This document shows, one piece after another, positions 1 through 9,280 of a DNA stretch of 64,000 nt. The notes under the pieces are model-generated. The model was not told the DNA's origin. It saw only the letters and a program-made list of their open reading frames with translations, and made no database searches. Positions within the stretch are counted from its first letter, which is position 1. Each line of letters opens with the position of its first letter. The DNA comes from JANNMJ01 sp031397815 (lineage in GTDB: Bacteria > Bacteroidota > Bacteroidia > Cytophagales > Hymenobacteraceae), in the NCBI GenBank assembly GCA_031397815.1, contig JANNMJ010000004.1, forward strand, positions 6,669 to 70,668, written 5' to 3'. The position numbers and the translations under genes are program-made.

Positions 1-982
1 CGCGCCACTTCAACGGCTGCGCGGGCTGCGCTTTCTGCGCGGCTTCGTCGAGGGTGCGGATGGCTTCGGCGGGGTTGATGACGCGCTGTTCCACCGGCAC
101 ATTCTCGTTCTGCGCGTACGCGATGCGGGTGTTTTTGAGCGTGAGCTTGGTAAGGTCGATGCGCTCGCGGGCGAGGTTGATGTTACGCGCCGTCAGCTCG
201 CCTTCCCCTATCGTGGTGCTGATGAATTGGGCGGCGGGCTGATTCCGGTAGCTGAATGAAACTGAGTCGAGCGCGAGGCGGTCGAGACCGAGCTGCACGG
301 TCAGCGGCTCAGTGGGCGCGGGGTTATCGACTTCGGGCGCCGTCTTGGTTTGAGTAATAGAGATGCCGGTGCGCCGCAGCGTGGCGTCACCGACGCGGTA
401 AATCGAGCGGTCAACATCGACCTCATCCATCGTCACCACCGCTTCCCCAATGCGGGCGCGCACATCAGACCCAGTGATTTCGTCGAGTTGCGTGAAGTAG
501 ATATTCGTCAGCCGCGCCCGCCCGATATTGTATTTCAACCCCGACGCCGTGGTATCGACCGGCGCCGTAGGGTCGGTGAAGGCGTCGATGATGAAGTCGT
601 AATTATTGACGCTATCCGGCTCAGTGCGGGTGAGGCGCACGCGGCCGTCGTTCAGCTCAATCGCGCCGACGTTAATCTGGCTTTTGGTGAGCGCCCACAG
701 GTCGATGTTCACCCCCAGATGCCCGACCGAGAGCAGTGTATCGCGCTTCTGGTCGACGAGGTAAACATCATCAAGGTTGATGGCGTGACGGAAATCGGTC
801 CGGAATTTCCCGATTTTAACGGTGGTCCCGAGCTTACTCTGGAGCCACGATTCGGCCTTACGGGCCACAAAATCCTGAGTAGCGCCGAACTGCAACGCCA
901 CCACCACCCCGACTACCACGAGGACAATCAGCAGCAACAGCCCCAGCAGGACCTTCAGCGTACGACGAACGAAAGTGGGCAA
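1..982 (-). CDS. TamB/AsmA-like envelope protein, N-terminal part (cut by window edge)
   Basis: An open minus-strand frame runs from a TTG at 982 off the left edge (about 327 residues visible). An in-frame stop lies just upstream of the TTG and no ATG or GTG is available, so TTG is the likely start. The protein begins with a short basic segment and one long hydrophobic helix (about residues 9-30, rich in L/V), then beta-rich sequence resembling the AsmA-like N-terminal region of TamB-type proteins: RKAESWLQSKLGTTVKIG, then VYLVDQKRDTLLSVGHLGV. Proteins of this kind are anchored in the inner membrane, span the periplasm and are linked to outer-membrane assembly or lipid transport. The call rests on fold-like sequence character and layout; the C-terminal DUF490 region lies outside the window. 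Confidence 0.7.
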   Translation of the reverse strand, partial: MPTFVRRTLKVLLGLLLLIVLVVVGVVVALQFGATQDFVARKAESWLQSKLGTTVKIGKFRTDFRHAINLDDVYLVDQKRDTLLSVGHLGVNIDLWALTKSQINVGAIELNDGRVRLTRTEPDSVNNYDFIIDAFTDPTAPVDTTASGLKYNIGRARLTNIYFTQLDEITGSDVRARIGEAVVTMDEVDVDRSIYRVGDATLRRTGISITQTKTAPEVDNPAPTEPLTVQLGLDRLALDSVSFSYRNQPAAQFISTTIGEGELTARNINLARERIDLTKLTLKNTRIAYAQNENVPVEQRVINPAEAIRTLDEAAQKAQPAQPLKWR

Positions 983-1139
983 AACGACTCCTTAACAACC
1001 CTGAAACCGTCCCCGCCACCCGACGGACCCGTTCCGGCGTCCCAACGAAACATAGGGGCGCACGGTTGTGCGGATTGGGGGTTTTGGTGGGTTTTTCAAC
1101 TCGGCACCCGCTACGTAAACCCGGCACCCGACGCGTACC

Positions 1140-1285
1140 CAGGGTAGCCCGACGCTTCGCTTTGGGCAACCCTGGGCTTCTGTTATGAAACCCCTTCGGG
1201 GTATTACAAGTGTTTTATTGCGATGCACGTGACGCGGGGCTCCGGCCCCGTGTCGCCTATTCGCGGGTCTCTTGACCCGCCATCC
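1140..1285 (-). repeat. composite intergenic repeat, copy A
   Basis: This spacer carries several small hairpins in a fixed order: a pair built on CCCTGGG and its neighbours, ACCCCTTCGGGGT, CGGGGCTCCGGCCCCG and GCGGGTCTCTTGACCCGC. The same elements occur in opposite orientation at 9482-9620, so it is a dispersed, probably non-coding repeat of the host. ORFs through it are artefacts. Confidence 0.65.
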
Positions 1286-1400
1286 TACGTACCCGGCACC
1301 GTCCCGGCGCCGGAGCTGCTGATCCCAATCAGCCCCCAACCACCGGCACCGCGACGGTGCCCTATACGTAAGATGGACACCCCGAATCAACTAAAAAAAC

Positions 1401-1448
1401 AAGCCCTGACGGGTAGACCCAATCAATTGGGTCTACCCGTCAGGGCTT
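1401..1448 (-). terminator. Rho-independent terminator with 22-bp perfect stem
   Basis: Perfect inverted repeat, arms 1401-1422 and 1427-1448, 4-nt loop TCAA. On the minus strand the stem is followed by a run of seven T, so it should end the transcript of the small gene at 1492-1629. The plus-strand side has no T run. Confidence 0.85.
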
Positions 1449-1491
1449 ACAGAGAAGCGAAGTCGAGCCTCGCTGCTGATTGCTGAATGGA

Positions 1492-1629
1492 TTACTGAAT
1501 CAAGCCGATATGCCAAGCGTAGCCGAGCATAGCAACCGCTCCACCGCCCATGAGCCAGGAGATGGCGCGGCGGTCGGTGTCGTCGAGGGTCAGGAGGAGA
1601 TTAATCTCACGGTTGAGGATCTTTTTCAT
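1492..1629 (-). CDS. small single-span membrane peptide (45 aa)
   Basis: A 45-codon frame starts MKKILNREINLLLTL, has a charged stretch DDTDRR, and ends with a hydrophobic glycine-rich segment (WLMGGGAVAMLGYAWHIGLI, about residues 25-44) long enough to cross a membrane. It ends 44 nt before a strong terminator on the same strand, which supports a real transcription unit. I do not recognise the family. It is too short for most gene finders. Confidence 0.55.
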   Translation of the reverse strand: MKKILNREINLLLTLDDTDRRAISWLMGGGAVAMLGYAWHIGLIQ

Positions 1630-1832
1630 AGCAGATTGAAGGGTTGAGTTGGGCGCGGGGCCTGTATCTGATACGGGCTTAGGGGGAGAATGGATGCGCG
1701 AAAAACCGCCTTTATTACATCTGAATCCACTAAAACGGGAAGTCGGCGCCGCTTGCCTGCGCTGCGCTCACCAATGGCCGCGACAAGCAGGTACCCGACC
1801 GACGGGCGCGGGTGTCGCATCAAGATGCGCTA

Positions 1833-1862
1833 TTTGGGCAGCAGGGGTAGCCGGTAACTTTG
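1833..1862 (+). promoter_or_regulatory. Bacteroidota-type promoter of the response regulator
   Basis: TTTG at 1833-1836 and an exact TAnnTTTG box (TAACTTTG) at 1855-1862, 18 nt apart, match the -33/-7 pattern of Bacteroidota housekeeping promoters. The ATG at 1867 is only 4 nt beyond the -7 box, so the transcript should be leaderless or nearly so. Confidence 0.65.
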
Positions 1863-1866
1863 CCTA

Positions 1867-2502
1867 ATGAAAACGCTCTTAGCGCTAATCGAGGACAACC
1901 CCGCCATTCGTCAGACTTACGCCACGTATCTGGGGGTACAGCCCGAGTTCGACCTCATCCTCGTGGCTGGTTCCGTGGAAGAATTTCTCGACTTACTGCC
2001 GCAGGCGTCGCGCCCGCCGCGCCTCATCCTCAGCGATATCGGCTTGCCGGGGCTGTCGGGCATTGAGGGGGTTTCGCGCATCCGTCAGTTGGTGCCAGCC
2101 GCTGAAGTGGTACTCATCACCGTTTTCAGCGACGCGGAGCGCGTTTTTCAGGCGCTCTGCGCTGGGGCGGTGGGCTACTTACTCAAGAGCACATCGTTGA
2201 GCGAGGTGAAGGCGGGGCTGCTCGAAGTGTTGGACGGCGGCTCGCCGATGTCACCCGCGATTGCGCGGCACGTTGTGCGGCACTTCCGCCCCGCCCCGGC
2301 CAGCACGTCTGAAGTGCTTACCCCGCGTGAGTTACAGCTCGTGCAAGCCATCGAGGAAGGCCTGAGCTACAAGCTGGTAGCCGAGCGACTGGGCATTTCA
2401 CTCAACACCGTCCGTACCTTCATTCGGCGGATTTACACTAAGTTAGAGGTCAATTCGAAGGCCGGAATGATGGCCCGCCGCCGCCAGATGATGAGCCTCT
2501 GA
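1867..2502 (+). CDS. response regulator, NarL/LuxR family
   Basis: A 211-residue two-domain protein. The receiver domain (about 1-125) has acidic residues E9/D10, the phospho-acceptor Asp57 in LILSDIGLPGLSG, Thr85 and the conserved Lys107 in GYLLK. The output domain (about 150-205) is a LuxR-type helix-turn-helix with LTPRELQLVQAIEEGLSYK and SLNTVRTFIRRIYTKL. It should be a DNA-binding regulator switched by phosphorylation; no sensor kinase gene is adjacent, so the partner is elsewhere. The start is set by the promoter whose -7 box ends 4 nt upstream. Targets are unknown; the RND efflux operon is nearby on the other strand but no link can be shown. Confidence 0.93.
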   Translation: MKTLLALIEDNPAIRQTYATYLGVQPEFDLILVAGSVEEFLDLLPQASRPPRLILSDIGLPGLSGIEGVSRIRQLVPAAEVVLITVFSDAERVFQALCAGAVGYLLKSTSLSEVKAGLLEVLDGGSPMSPAIARHVVRHFRPAPASTSEVLTPRELQLVQAIEEGLSYKLVAERLGISLNTVRTFIRRIYTKLEVNSKAGMMARRRQMMSL

Positions 2503-2528
2503 GCGGCTACCACCCCCCTATTCTCTCC

Positions 2529-2897
2529 ATGAATCAGCAGGCGAGATCTATCCGGGCATTTGTTGGAGCGAAGAATTTCGAGCTATCCCGCCGCTTTTAC
2601 AAGGATCTGGGGTTTCAGGAATTTCTCATCTCTCATAACATGTGTTATTTCGAGATAAAGGAGAACGTCGGCTTTTACTTACAGGATGCCTACGTGGCCG
2701 ATTGGGTCGGTAACACGATGCTTTTTCTGGAAGTCGAGGATGTAGCGCAGTATTACGCTGACCTGCAACGCCTCGAACTTCCGCAGAAATACGACGGCGT
2801 CCGGCTGCTACCCGTCCGCCACGAGACGTGGGGCAAAGAATGCTTCCTGCACGACCCGTCAGGAGTGCTGTGGCATTTCGGGGAGTTTGCTAGGTAG
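2529..2897 (+). CDS. VOC-fold (glyoxalase/bleomycin-resistance-like) protein
   Basis: 122 residues with the babbabb pattern of the vicinal-oxygen-chelate superfamily: N-terminal strand IRAFVGAKNFELSRRFYKDL, central FYLQDAYVADWVGNTMLFLE and C-terminal CFLHDPSGVLWHFGEF, where the DPSG-x-W-x-F element is typical. Members bind a metal, or only a small ligand, and include glyoxalase I, extradiol dioxygenases and antibiotic-sequestering proteins. Specificity cannot be read from the sequence. It lies 26 nt after the response regulator on the same strand, so co-transcription is possible. Confidence 0.85.
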   Translation: MNQQARSIRAFVGAKNFELSRRFYKDLGFQEFLISHNMCYFEIKENVGFYLQDAYVADWVGNTMLFLEVEDVAQYYADLQRLELPQKYDGVRLLPVRHETWGKECFLHDPSGVLWHFGEFAR

Positions 2898-2912
2898 AGA
2901 CCGAGCATCGTG

Positions 2913-2979
2913 GCCGGCTCTGTCCCAGAGACGGTGTTGATTCGCCGCCCTATCGTACCGTCTCTGAGACAGAGCCGGC
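2913..2979. terminator. bidirectional terminator-like inverted repeat between convergent genes
   Basis: Arms 2913-2935 and 2957-2979 match over 23 bp with one mismatch and enclose 21 nt. The element sits between the plus-strand VOC gene and the minus-strand efflux operon, where a shared terminator is expected, but it lacks clear T runs. A looser relative with GTGGCCAGC/GCTGGCCAC arms is at 9386-9458. Confidence 0.5.
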
Positions 2980-3024
2980 TACATCAGAGCTGGCCACGCG
3001 TAACTCATCCTCCTGCCGCCCCTC

Positions 3025-4488
3025 TTACCGCCAACCGCCGCCCAACGACCGGTACACATTAACCGCCGCATTCATCTGCTGCAACCGGTTCTCTATCAAG
3101 TCGAATCGCGATTCCAGCGCTTCCCGCTGCGTTAACAGCACTTCCATATAATCGGCGCGGGCCGATTTGAAGAGCATGTTGGCAATCGTGACGGACTGGT
3201 TGAGGGCGTCGACTTCCTTCGTCTTCGCTTGGTAGCTTTTTTCCAGATTGCCGATGTTGGCGACTTGGTTGGCTACTTCGAGATAGGCGAGGCGGAGGGT
3301 TTGCTCGTATTTATAAACCGCCTGCGCTTGGCGGGCGTTGGCGGAATAATAATTCGCTTTCAGGCCGTTGCGGTTTACCAGCGGCGCTACTAAATCGCCG
3401 CCGATTCCGTAGAGCAGCGATTCAGGAAGGGCGGTAAGCAAGGCGGGCGTAAAGGCTTGAATGCCGAAACCTGCCGTGAAGCTGAGCGACGGGTAAAAGC
3501 TCGCCCGCGCCACCTGCACATCCAGCCGGTTCGCGGCCAGATTCTGCTCCGCCTGCCGGATATCCGGGCGGTTATTCAGCAGCTGCGCGGGCAAACCGGC
3601 CACCACCTTCGGGAGCGACATATTCGTGAGCGACTGGTCGTTCCGGACGATGTGCTGCGGATAGCGCCCCACCAGATAATTGAGGTGGTTTTCAGCTTCG
3701 ATGATTTGCTGCTGAAGGTTGAATTGCAGGCTGCGCGTGTGCTGCACCTGCGCCTCAAACCGCAGCACGGCCAGCTCCGTGACCTTGGCAGCGGCCATTT
3801 GGAGACGCACGATTTCGAGCGCGTCGGACTGAATCTTGATATTCTGCTCCACGATGGCGAGCTGATTATCGAGCGCCAATAACTCAAAATACGAGTTCGC
3901 GATTTCGGCAATCAGGTTCGTCACCATAAAATTCCGGCCTTCCACCGACGCCAGATACCGCGATACGGCCGCTTTGCGGGCGTTCCGGAGGCGGTGCCAG
4001 ATATCGACCTCCCAGTTGGCGAAGGCGCCGAGCTGGAAATTCGATAAGGGGTCGGGCGTGGTGCGACCGGGTTTTATGTCGAGGTTTTCCTCGGTGGTGC
4101 CTTGCACGGTATAGCGGCCTACTTTATCCAGCTCGGCCCGCCCGCCGATGCCTACGAACGGCAGATATTCGCCTTTGCGGGCGCGAATCTCGTTGCGGGC
4201 AATCTCAATTTCCTGTCGGGTGATATTCAGCTCCTGATTATTTTGCAGCGCTGTATCGATCAGGCCCTTTAGGTAAGGGTCGGTGAAGAACTCCTGCCAA
4301 CGGACCAGCGCCGAGGTGGTGGTGTCGGTGGCGGAAGTGGCGTTGTAGGCCGACGGCACTTGGCGGCTCTCGGCTTTCTCGGTCAGTTTCGGCGCACAGC
4401 TCGTGGCGACTATTACCAGCCCCGCTGTGCCCAGTGCTTGAAATAGTCCCTGAAACAGACGATTTTTAAGGATGTGACGCGATTTCAT
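3025..4488 (-). CDS. TolC/OprM-like outer-membrane efflux lipoprotein
   Basis: 487 residues, usual length for RND outer-membrane factors of the NodT/OprM class. The N-terminus has a lipoprotein signal with lipobox VATSC (Cys31). The body shows the duplicated helical-barrel pattern, e.g. LLNNRPDIRQAEQNLAANRLDVQVARASFYPSLSF, a hallmark of the family. It should form the outer-membrane channel through which the adjacent pump exports substrates. Its start overlaps the end of the pump gene by 23 nt, so the genes are translationally coupled. It is last in the adaptor-pump-channel operon. Confidence 0.95.
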   Translation of the reverse strand: MKSRHILKNRLFQGLFQALGTAGLVIVATSCAPKLTEKAESRQVPSAYNATSATDTTTSALVRWQEFFTDPYLKGLIDTALQNNQELNITRQEIEIARNEIRARKGEYLPFVGIGGRAELDKVGRYTVQGTTEENLDIKPGRTTPDPLSNFQLGAFANWEVDIWHRLRNARKAAVSRYLASVEGRNFMVTNLIAEIANSYFELLALDNQLAIVEQNIKIQSDALEIVRLQMAAAKVTELAVLRFEAQVQHTRSLQFNLQQQIIEAENHLNYLVGRYPQHIVRNDQSLTNMSLPKVVAGLPAQLLNNRPDIRQAEQNLAANRLDVQVARASFYPSLSFTAGFGIQAFTPALLTALPESLLYGIGGDLVAPLVNRNGLKANYYSANARQAQAVYKYEQTLRLAYLEVANQVANIGNLEKSYQAKTKEVDALNQSVTIANMLFKSARADYMEVLLTQREALESRFDLIENRLQQMNAAVNVYRSLGGGWR

Positions 4489-7400
4489 CTTGGGTTAGCC
4501 GGGGCTCGAAGGTTTCAGAAATAGGTGTTTCTTCCTCATACTTGATGAGGTTCCGACCGGCCGACAGTGTGCCAAAGACGTAGTACAGGCCCGGCACGAT
4601 GATGACGCCGAACACGGTCCCGAACAGCATCCCGCCGAGCGCCGCCGTGCCGATGGTGCGGTTGCCGATGGCACCCGCGCCGGTGGCGAGCACCAGCGGA
4701 ATCAGCCCGGCGATGAACGCGAAGGAGGTCATCAGAATCGGCCGAAAACGCGCTTTGGCGCCTTCAATGGCCGCCGCCCGGACCGTCATGCCCTCTTGGT
4801 GCTTCTGCACCGCGAACTCGACAATTAAGACGGCGTTCTTACCCAGCAGCCCCACCAGCATCACCAGCCCGACCTGCGCATAAATGTCGTTGGCGAGGCC
4901 GAGGAGCTTGATGAGCGCAAACGACCCAAAAATGCCTGCCGGTAGCGACAGAAGCACCGCCAAGGGCAAAAGGAAGCTTTCGTACTGCGCCGCCAGCACC
5001 AAATACACGAACCCGAGCACGACGAGGAAAATAATAATCGCCTCGTTCCCGCGCGCCACTTCATCCTTGGATAAGCCGCCCCAGTCGATGTCGTATCCGC
5101 GTGGGAGGGTTTTGGCGGCTACTTCCTGCACCGCTTTAATGGCCTCGCCGCTGCTGAAGCCTTCCGCCGCGTTCCCCCGGATGGAGGCGGTGGTGTACAT
5201 GTTGTAGCGGTTGATCTCGTTGGCGCCCTGCGACTTTGCGATTTTCATGAACGCCGAGAACGGCACCATCTCGCCCTTGTCGTTCTTCGCCCACATATTC
5301 AGAATATCTTCCGGCAAGCGGCGATATTCGGGCGAAGCCTGCACGTAGACTTTGAAGAAGCGCTGGTATTTAATAAAACCCAGCTCATACGTGCTGCCCA
5401 CCATAATGGAGAGCGTATTCATGGCGTTGCCGATGGTGACGCCCTTCTGCATCGCGAGCTGATTGTCGATTTGCAGCTCGTATTGCGGGTAATCGGCGGA
5501 GAAGAAGGTGAACAGGCCCGATAGCTCCGGTCGCTTTCTCAGCTCCGTCATAAAGCCTTCGTTCACTTTTTCGAGGGCTTTATAATCACCGGTGTTGGTT
5601 TTATCGAGTAGCTGGAGCTGGAAGCCGCCCGCGGCGCCGTAACCCGGTACGGCGGGTGGCTCGAAGAACTCGACGGTGGCGCCGGGGATTTTCCGCGCCT
5701 TTCGCTCCAACGCCTCAATCACATCGTGGACCGATTCTTTGCGCTCCGACCACGGCTTGAGGTCGATGAGGCAGGTGCCGGCGTTCGAGCCACGGCCTTC
5801 GGTCAGCACTTCGTACCCCGCGAGCGTCGAGACGTTCTCGACGCCCGACACCTCGCGGGCCAGCTTTTGCAGCTTTTGGGCAATGGCGTTGGTGCGTTCG
5901 AGCGTAGAGCCGGGCGGCGTTTGGATGATGGCGTAAATCAGCCCTTGGTCTTCGCTCGGGATGAAGCCGGTCGGGAGCTTGGCGGTGATGCCGAAAATGG
6001 CGAGTCCGAAGATCAGCAGCAGCCCAAACGTGACGACTTGCCGGTCGACGATATGGTCGAGCACTTTTACGTAGCGCCCGGTCAGGCGCTCGAAGCCGCG
6101 GTTGAAGGCGTCGAAAAAGCGCTGCATCGGCGTTTTTTTCTTCGTTTCGCCGTGATGATTTTTCAGAATCATCGCGCACAGCACGGGCGTGAGCGTCAGG
6201 GCGACGATGCCTGAAATGACGATGGCGGTGGCCATCGTGATGGAAAACTGCCGGTAGAAAATCCCGACCGGGCCGCTCATAAACGCCACCGGCACGAATA
6301 CGGCCGTCATGAGCAGCGTAATGGCGATGATGGCGCCGCTGATTTCGCCAATCACGCCGCGCACCGCCTGATACGGCGTGAGGTGCGGCTGCTCTTCCAT
6401 CTTGGCGTGAACCGCCTCGACGACCACAATTGCGTCATCAACCACGATGCCGATGGCGAGTACCAGCGCGAAGAGCGTAATCATGTTGATGGTCAGGCCG
6501 AACGCCTGCATCGCCATAAACGACCCAATCAGCGACACCGGCACCGCGAGCGCCGGGATCAGCGTCGAGCGCCAATCGCCGAGGAAGAGGAAGACCACGA
6601 GCGCCACGAGGAGGAAGGCGTCGCGGAGGGTATCGACGACGTTTTCGATGGAAGCGCCGAGGAAGTTCGAGACGTCGTAGCTGATTTTATAGTCCATTCC
6701 CGGCGGGAACGACGTTTTCTTCATCTCATCGAGCTTCGCCTTCACTTCCGCAATGACGTCGCTCGCGTTGGACCCGTACGTCTGTTTCAGCACGATAGCC
6801 GCCGACGGGTACTGGTTCAGGTTCGAATAAATGTCGTAGAACTCGCTGCCCAGCTCCACGGTCGCCACGTCTTTGAGGCGCAGGAGCTCGCCGTTGGGGT
6901 TGGCGCGGAGGATGACGTCGCGGTATTGTTCCTCGTCGTTGAAGCGGCCTTTGTAGCTCAGCACGTATTCCAGCGCTTCGGCGCGTTGGCCGTCGCTGCG
7001 GCCGATACGGCCCGGCGAGCCGATGACGCTTTGCTCATCAAGGGCCTTCATCACGTCGTCGACGGAGATGTTGTAGGCGCGCATCCGGTCGGGCTTGAGC
7101 CAGATCCGCATCGCGTATTGGCGGCTGCCGAGGATGTTGGCCCGCCCGATGCCGCTGATCCGTTGCAGCTCCGGAATGAGGTTGACACCGGCGAAGTTGA
7201 ACAGGTACTTCATGTCAGTGCCCTTGTCCTTGCTGTACAGGTTCACGTACATCAGCATGTTCGGCACGATGCGGTTCACGATGATGCCCTCGCGCTGCAC
7301 CAGCACCGGCAAACGGTTGATAACCTGCGCAATCCGGGTGTTGACGTTCACGACGGCCTGCTCCGGGTCGGTGCCGAGGTTGAAGACGATCTGGATGTTC

Positions 7401-7663
7401 GCTTCCCCGGCGCTCACCGCGTCGGAGGTCATGTATTTCATCCCCGGCACGCCGTTCACGGCCTGTTCCAGCGGGATAAGCACCGATTCAGTCAGCACCT
7501 TGGCACTCGCGCCGGGGTACGCCGCGCTTACCATCACCATCGGCGGCGAAATCTCGGGGAACTGCGAGGTGGGAAGGGTTTTAATCGCGATCAGGCCGAT
7601 GAAAACGATCACCACCGAAATCACGATGGCGAACACGGGCCGCCGCAAGAATTTATTGAACAT
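4466..7663 (-). CDS. RND multidrug efflux permease, HAE1/AcrB type
   Basis: 1065 residues from the ATG at 7663 (MFNKFLRRPVFAIVISV), the standard start of hydrophobe/amphiphile RND pumps; an in-frame extension to 7795 only adds low-complexity sequence and was dropped. Twelve membrane segments and two large periplasmic loops are expected. The proton-relay pair Asp409/Asp410 lies in IGIVVDDAIVVVEAVH, matching AcrB Asp407/Asp408. Motifs GPPMV-like ISPPMVMVSAAYPGAS and PTGFIPSEDQG are also typical. It works in the inner membrane with the adaptor (7880-8992) and the outer-membrane factor (3025-4488). Substrate range cannot be read from the sequence. Confidence 0.96.
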   Translation of the reverse strand: MFNKFLRRPVFAIVISVVIVFIGLIAIKTLPTSQFPEISPPMVMVSAAYPGASAKVLTESVLIPLEQAVNGVPGMKYMTSDAVSAGEANIQIVFNLGTDPEQAVVNVNTRIAQVINRLPVLVQREGIIVNRIVPNMLMYVNLYSKDKGTDMKYLFNFAGVNLIPELQRISGIGRANILGSRQYAMRIWLKPDRMRAYNISVDDVMKALDEQSVIGSPGRIGRSDGQRAEALEYVLSYKGRFNDEEQYRDVILRANPNGELLRLKDVATVELGSEFYDIYSNLNQYPSAAIVLKQTYGSNASDVIAEVKAKLDEMKKTSFPPGMDYKISYDVSNFLGASIENVVDTLRDAFLLVALVVFLFLGDWRSTLIPALAVPVSLIGSFMAMQAFGLTINMITLFALVLAIGIVVDDAIVVVEAVHAKMEEQPHLTPYQAVRGVIGEISGAIIAITLLMTAVFVPVAFMSGPVGIFYRQFSITMATAIVISGIVALTLTPVLCAMILKNHHGETKKKTPMQRFFDAFNRGFERLTGRYVKVLDHIVDRQVVTFGLLLIFGLAIFGITAKLPTGFIPSEDQGLIYAIIQTPPGSTLERTNAIAQKLQKLAREVSGVENVSTLAGYEVLTEGRGSNAGTCLIDLKPWSERKESVHDVIEALERKARKIPGATVEFFEPPAVPGYGAAGGFQLQLLDKTNTGDYKALEKVNEGFMTELRKRPELSGLFTFFSADYPQYELQIDNQLAMQKGVTIGNAMNTLSIMVGSTYELGFIKYQRFFKVYVQASPEYRRLPEDILNMWAKNDKGEMVPFSAFMKIAKSQGANEINRYNMYTTASIRGNAAEGFSSGEAIKAVQEVAAKTLPRGYDIDWGGLSKDEVARGNEAIIIFLVVLGFVYLVLAAQYESFLLPLAVLLSLPAGIFGSFALIKLLGLANDIYAQVGLVMLVGLLGKNAVLIVEFAVQKHQEGMTVRAAAIEGAKARFRPILMTSFAFIAGLIPLVLATGAGAIGNRTIGTAALGGMLFGTVFGVIIVPGLYYVFGTLSAGRNLIKYEEETPISETFEPRLTQDEIASHP

Positions 7664-7879
7664 GGAAGGAGGAGAAGGTCGGTCCGCAGGCCGGGACCGG
7701 ATGAGATAGTCGGCGTCGGCGCTTTGCTTACCGCTTGCGCGTGGCGCGCTGCGCGCTGTGCTTGGCGCGTCACAGACGCGCCCCCGGTTAGACACGCGTC
7801 GGAGACGCGCGCCAGCTTAAGGATTGGATTTCGCCAAAAAAGAAATCAGCGAAATCAAATAATCCGCTCAATCAGCGAT
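7664..7879. repeat. intra-operon spacer with short GC-rich hairpins
   Basis: A 216-nt gap between adaptor and pump holds two small hairpins, GGCGCGTC-ACA-GACGCGCC near 7759-7777 and a GCGTC-GGA-GACGC pair near 7797-7809. Related hairpins with an A-rich loop (GCGCAT around ATTTTGATG or CTTGATG) occur at 1814-1831 and 9126-9143. They look like a family of host REP-like hairpins. I see no gene here. Confidence 0.45.
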
Positions 7880-8992
7880 CTACTCGGAATACACTTTCAG
7901 GCTCGGCAGCACCGCTTTCATATCCTGAAAATCGTAGTCGATCTTATCGCCGTCCTTCACTTTGCGGATGCCTTCGAGCAGGATCTGGTCGTCGGCGGTC
8001 AGGCCGCTTTTGATGACGTAGAGGTCGGGCATTTCGGCGCCGAGGGTGATTTCGCGCTGGTGAATCACCTTGTTCTTATCGACCACGAAGACGAACTTCT
8101 TCTCCAGAATCTCGAACGTGGCCTTCTGCGGAATTATCAGGGCGTTTTTGAGCGGCACTTCCATCAGGATGCTGCCGGTTTCGCCGTTCCGCAGGAGGCC
8201 GTGCGGGTTCGGGAAAGTGGCGCGGAAGGCAATGTTGCCGGTTTCGTTATCGAAATCGGCCTCAATCGTCTGCACCTCGCCGGGGTATGGGAACACTTGC
8301 TGGTTCGCCATCAGGAGCTTCACCCGCTCAAGCGCCGCCGCCTTTGCTTCCGCTTTGGTTTGGGCCTGCACCTGGGCCTCGTACGCTAGGTATTCGGCCT
8401 CAGGGACGTTGAAATAGACCCACATCTTGCTGTTATCGGCGAGCGTCGTGAGCAATTCGCCCTCATCGACGAGGCTGCCGAGGCGGACGTGCAGGCGGTC
8501 CATGATCCCGTCGAAGGGGGCTTTGATCTGCGTGAATTGCAGGTGCGTCTGCGCCAGCGATACCTCCGCTTTCGCCTTCTCGAACTTGGCTTCCGCCAGC
8601 GCCAGCTCATTCGGCGAGACTACGTTCTTATCCGCCAGAGTCTTCGTGTTCTGATACTCCAGCCCCACGTATTTGGCCTCTGCCTGCGTTTTCTGCAATT
8701 CGGCCTGATAAATCAGGGGCATAATCTGAAACATCAGCTGCCCCGCCCGAACCGTCTGCCCTTCATCGACCAGAATCTTCTGCAAGTAGCCCTTCTCCAG
8801 AGCCCGCAGCTCGATGTGCTGGATGGAGTGAATCTGGGCGACGTACTGCTTCGTGATGGCCGTGTCGCGCTGGAGCGGCCTTGTGACCAGATACTTGACC
8901 GGCGCTTCCTTTTCTACTTCTTTGTGCGTGCAACCCGACAGAAAGTGCAAGCCGCACAGACTCAGGAGTACGAAGGTGCTTATTCTTTTCAT
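7880..8992 (-). CDS. RND efflux periplasmic adaptor (membrane fusion) lipoprotein
   Basis: 370 residues from the ATG at 8992. The N-terminus MKRISTFVLLSLCGLHFLSGC is a lipoprotein signal with Cys21; a 70-residue in-frame extension upstream lacks any signal and was dropped. Barrel-sandwich halves (IELRALEKGYLQKILVDEGQ and FTQIKAPFDGIMDRLHVRLG) flank an alpha-hairpin (about 90-150), followed by beta-barrel and membrane-proximal domains, as in AcrA. It bridges the pump and channel encoded downstream. It is first in the operon, so the operon promoter should lie in 8993-9270, but no convincing TAnnTTTG box was found there. Confidence 0.95.
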   Translation of the reverse strand: MKRISTFVLLSLCGLHFLSGCTHKEVEKEAPVKYLVTRPLQRDTAITKQYVAQIHSIQHIELRALEKGYLQKILVDEGQTVRAGQLMFQIMPLIYQAELQKTQAEAKYVGLEYQNTKTLADKNVVSPNELALAEAKFEKAKAEVSLAQTHLQFTQIKAPFDGIMDRLHVRLGSLVDEGELLTTLADNSKMWVYFNVPEAEYLAYEAQVQAQTKAEAKAAALERVKLLMANQQVFPYPGEVQTIEADFDNETGNIAFRATFPNPHGLLRNGETGSILMEVPLKNALIIPQKATFEILEKKFVFVVDKNKVIHQREITLGAEMPDLYVIKSGLTADDQILLEGIRKVKDGDKIDYDFQDMKAVLPSLKVYSE

Positions 8993-9280
8993 GAGCGCTT
9001 TTGCCGCTGGGAAGGAGGTAATGGAGAGGGCGACAGATTTGGTGCTGCAAAGCTCTCGGCGCTCACATGAAGGGATCATGAAGCGACGCCCACCGGGAAA
9101 AGCAGCAGGGTCCGGCCGGGCGCTTGTCGCATCAAAATGCGCTATCGAAGCTTTTAAGCCGCTCCGTCCTTTGTACCGCAGAACGGCCGTGCGCCGACCC
9201 AAGCCGGACTTACCAGCGCGGACTGTTCTCCCCGGAGTTCGTTTTATCGCCCCCTTCCCTTCCTGACCTCTACCTAAGAA

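Noticed and set aside
350..1147. 265-aa plus-strand ORF
   Set aside because: It is the antisense of the TamB/AsmA-like gene on the minus strand, which has a membrane anchor and coherent domain character; the plus frame is Arg/Val-rich shadow sequence.
7664..7795. 44-residue N-terminal extension of the RND pump
   Set aside because: The sequence is low-complexity hairpin DNA; MFNKFLRRPVF at 7663 is the canonical start of the family.
6383..8389. 668-aa plus-strand ORF
   Set aside because: Antisense shadow of the RND pump and adaptor in GC-rich DNA; its composition (His/Arg/Asp/Val) is typical of reversed coding sequence.
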